In this document: in pieces, positions 6,238 through 6,503 of the stretch
Numbering within the stretch: the stretch's first letter is position 1
Layout of the letters: each line of letters opens with the position of its first letter
From: an uncultured Prevotella sp.
GTDB taxonomy: Bacteria > Bacteroidota > Bacteroidia > Bacteroidales > Bacteroidaceae
Reading direction: 5' to 3'
Assembly: GCA_934217675.1 (NCBI GenBank)
Contig: CAKQCV010000107.1
Coordinates: 1 to 6,503 of the forward strand
DNA: 6,503 nucleotides
The notes under the pieces: generated by a model
Seen by the model: only the letters and a program-made list of their open reading frames with translations
Databases searched by the model: none
What the model was told of the DNA's origin: nothing
Translations under genes and position numbers: made by a program

Positions 6238-6503
6238 ATGAAACCAGAAGATTTCAATTATATAGTGCTGCCCCTGCGAAGAAGTCTGAGAGATTACTTG
6301 CAACGGCTGACGGGGAATGACGATGATGCCGAGGATATCGTGCAGGAAGTCATGCTCAGGCTTTGGAATATGCGCTATAGAATAGAGACTGGGGCAAAGG
6401 TTTCCGCTCTTGCCTATACGACAGCATGAAATCTTCACCGCGACAGATGGCGGCATCAAAACTGTTGCCGAAGCGAGGGAGAAGAGATGCTGCAGAATGT
6501 TGC
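6238..6503 (+). pseudogene. ECF-type RNA polymerase sigma factor, in-frame TGA, cut by right edge
   Basis: The first 63 residues from the ATG at 6238 match sigma-70 region 2 of ECF factors. MKPEDFNYIVLPLRRSL is followed by LTGNDDDAEDIVQEVMLRLW, the signature acidic helix that contacts core polymerase, and then ALAYTTA. A TGA stands at 6427-6429. Beyond it the same frame continues as NLHRDRWRHQN, exactly what should follow in region 2.3-2.4, where the family reads A-R/K-N-L-x-x-D-x-x-R. The TGA therefore replaces the Arg codon; a CGA to TGA change would explain it. Region 4, which reads the -35 element, lies beyond the window. As read, the product would be a truncated region 2 fragment unable to recognise promoters alone. 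A sequencing error, a true nonsense mutation or readthrough all remain possible. It is divergent from the LTxxQ-type gene. Confidence 0.8.

Noticed and set aside
6427..6429. Alternative genetic code in which TGA is sense
   Set aside because: The AraC gene ends at a TGA exactly where its family ends, and the other features fit Bacteroidota with the standard code.
6094..6459. 121-residue - strand frame over the ECF sigma gene
   Set aside because: The opposite strand carries clear sigma region 2 motifs; this frame has none.
1..6503. CRISPR arrays, tRNA or rRNA genes, insertion sequence ends
   Set aside because: No regularly spaced repeats, cloverleaf-like segments, rRNA motifs, transposase motifs or paired terminal inverted repeats were seen on either strand.

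Overview
The window looks like chromosomal DNA from a Bacteroidota member, most likely Prevotella or a close relative. This rests on three things: promoters of the TTTG/TAnnTTTG type, a secreted subtilase whose tail resembles a type IX secretion sorting domain, and gene families typical of that group. The genus is inferred from family resemblance and codon style, not from a search.

Left part (1-2585, all + strand). A truncated aldo/keto reductase enters from the left edge. It is followed at short spacing by a wrecked secreted alpha/beta-hydrolase, an intact secreted NTF2-like (DUF4440/SnoaL-type) protein, a second and multiply broken secreted alpha/beta-hydrolase, and an intact AraC-family regulator. 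This resembles a small redox/hydrolase accessory operon with its regulator, in which both hydrolases have been lost through internal deletions, a stop codon and a frameshift.

Middle (2586-3067). There is no intact gene here. On the - strand lies a degenerate reading frame for a charged, coiled-coil-like protein, interrupted by one TAA and without a clear start. It may be a mobile-element remnant, but it could not be identified.

Right part (3068-6503). On the - strand is a 750-residue S8 subtilisin-like protease with complete catalytic residues and its own promoter, placed so close to the start codon that the mRNA is probably almost leaderless. Upstream of it, also on the - strand, is a small exported protein with two LTxxQ-type motifs (Spy/CpxP-like), ending in a rho-independent terminator whose T-tract overlaps the protease promoter. 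A roughly 450-base divergent intergenic region carries - strand promoters for the small gene and a perfect 16-bp palindrome. It leads to a + strand ECF sigma factor gene, cut by the window edge, that has an in-frame TGA inside region 2.

No clearly new biological system was recognised. The most interesting items are the ECF/LTxxQ divergent unit with its palindrome and interrupted sigma factor, the near-leaderless protease promoter overlapping a terminator, and the clustered gene decay on the left.
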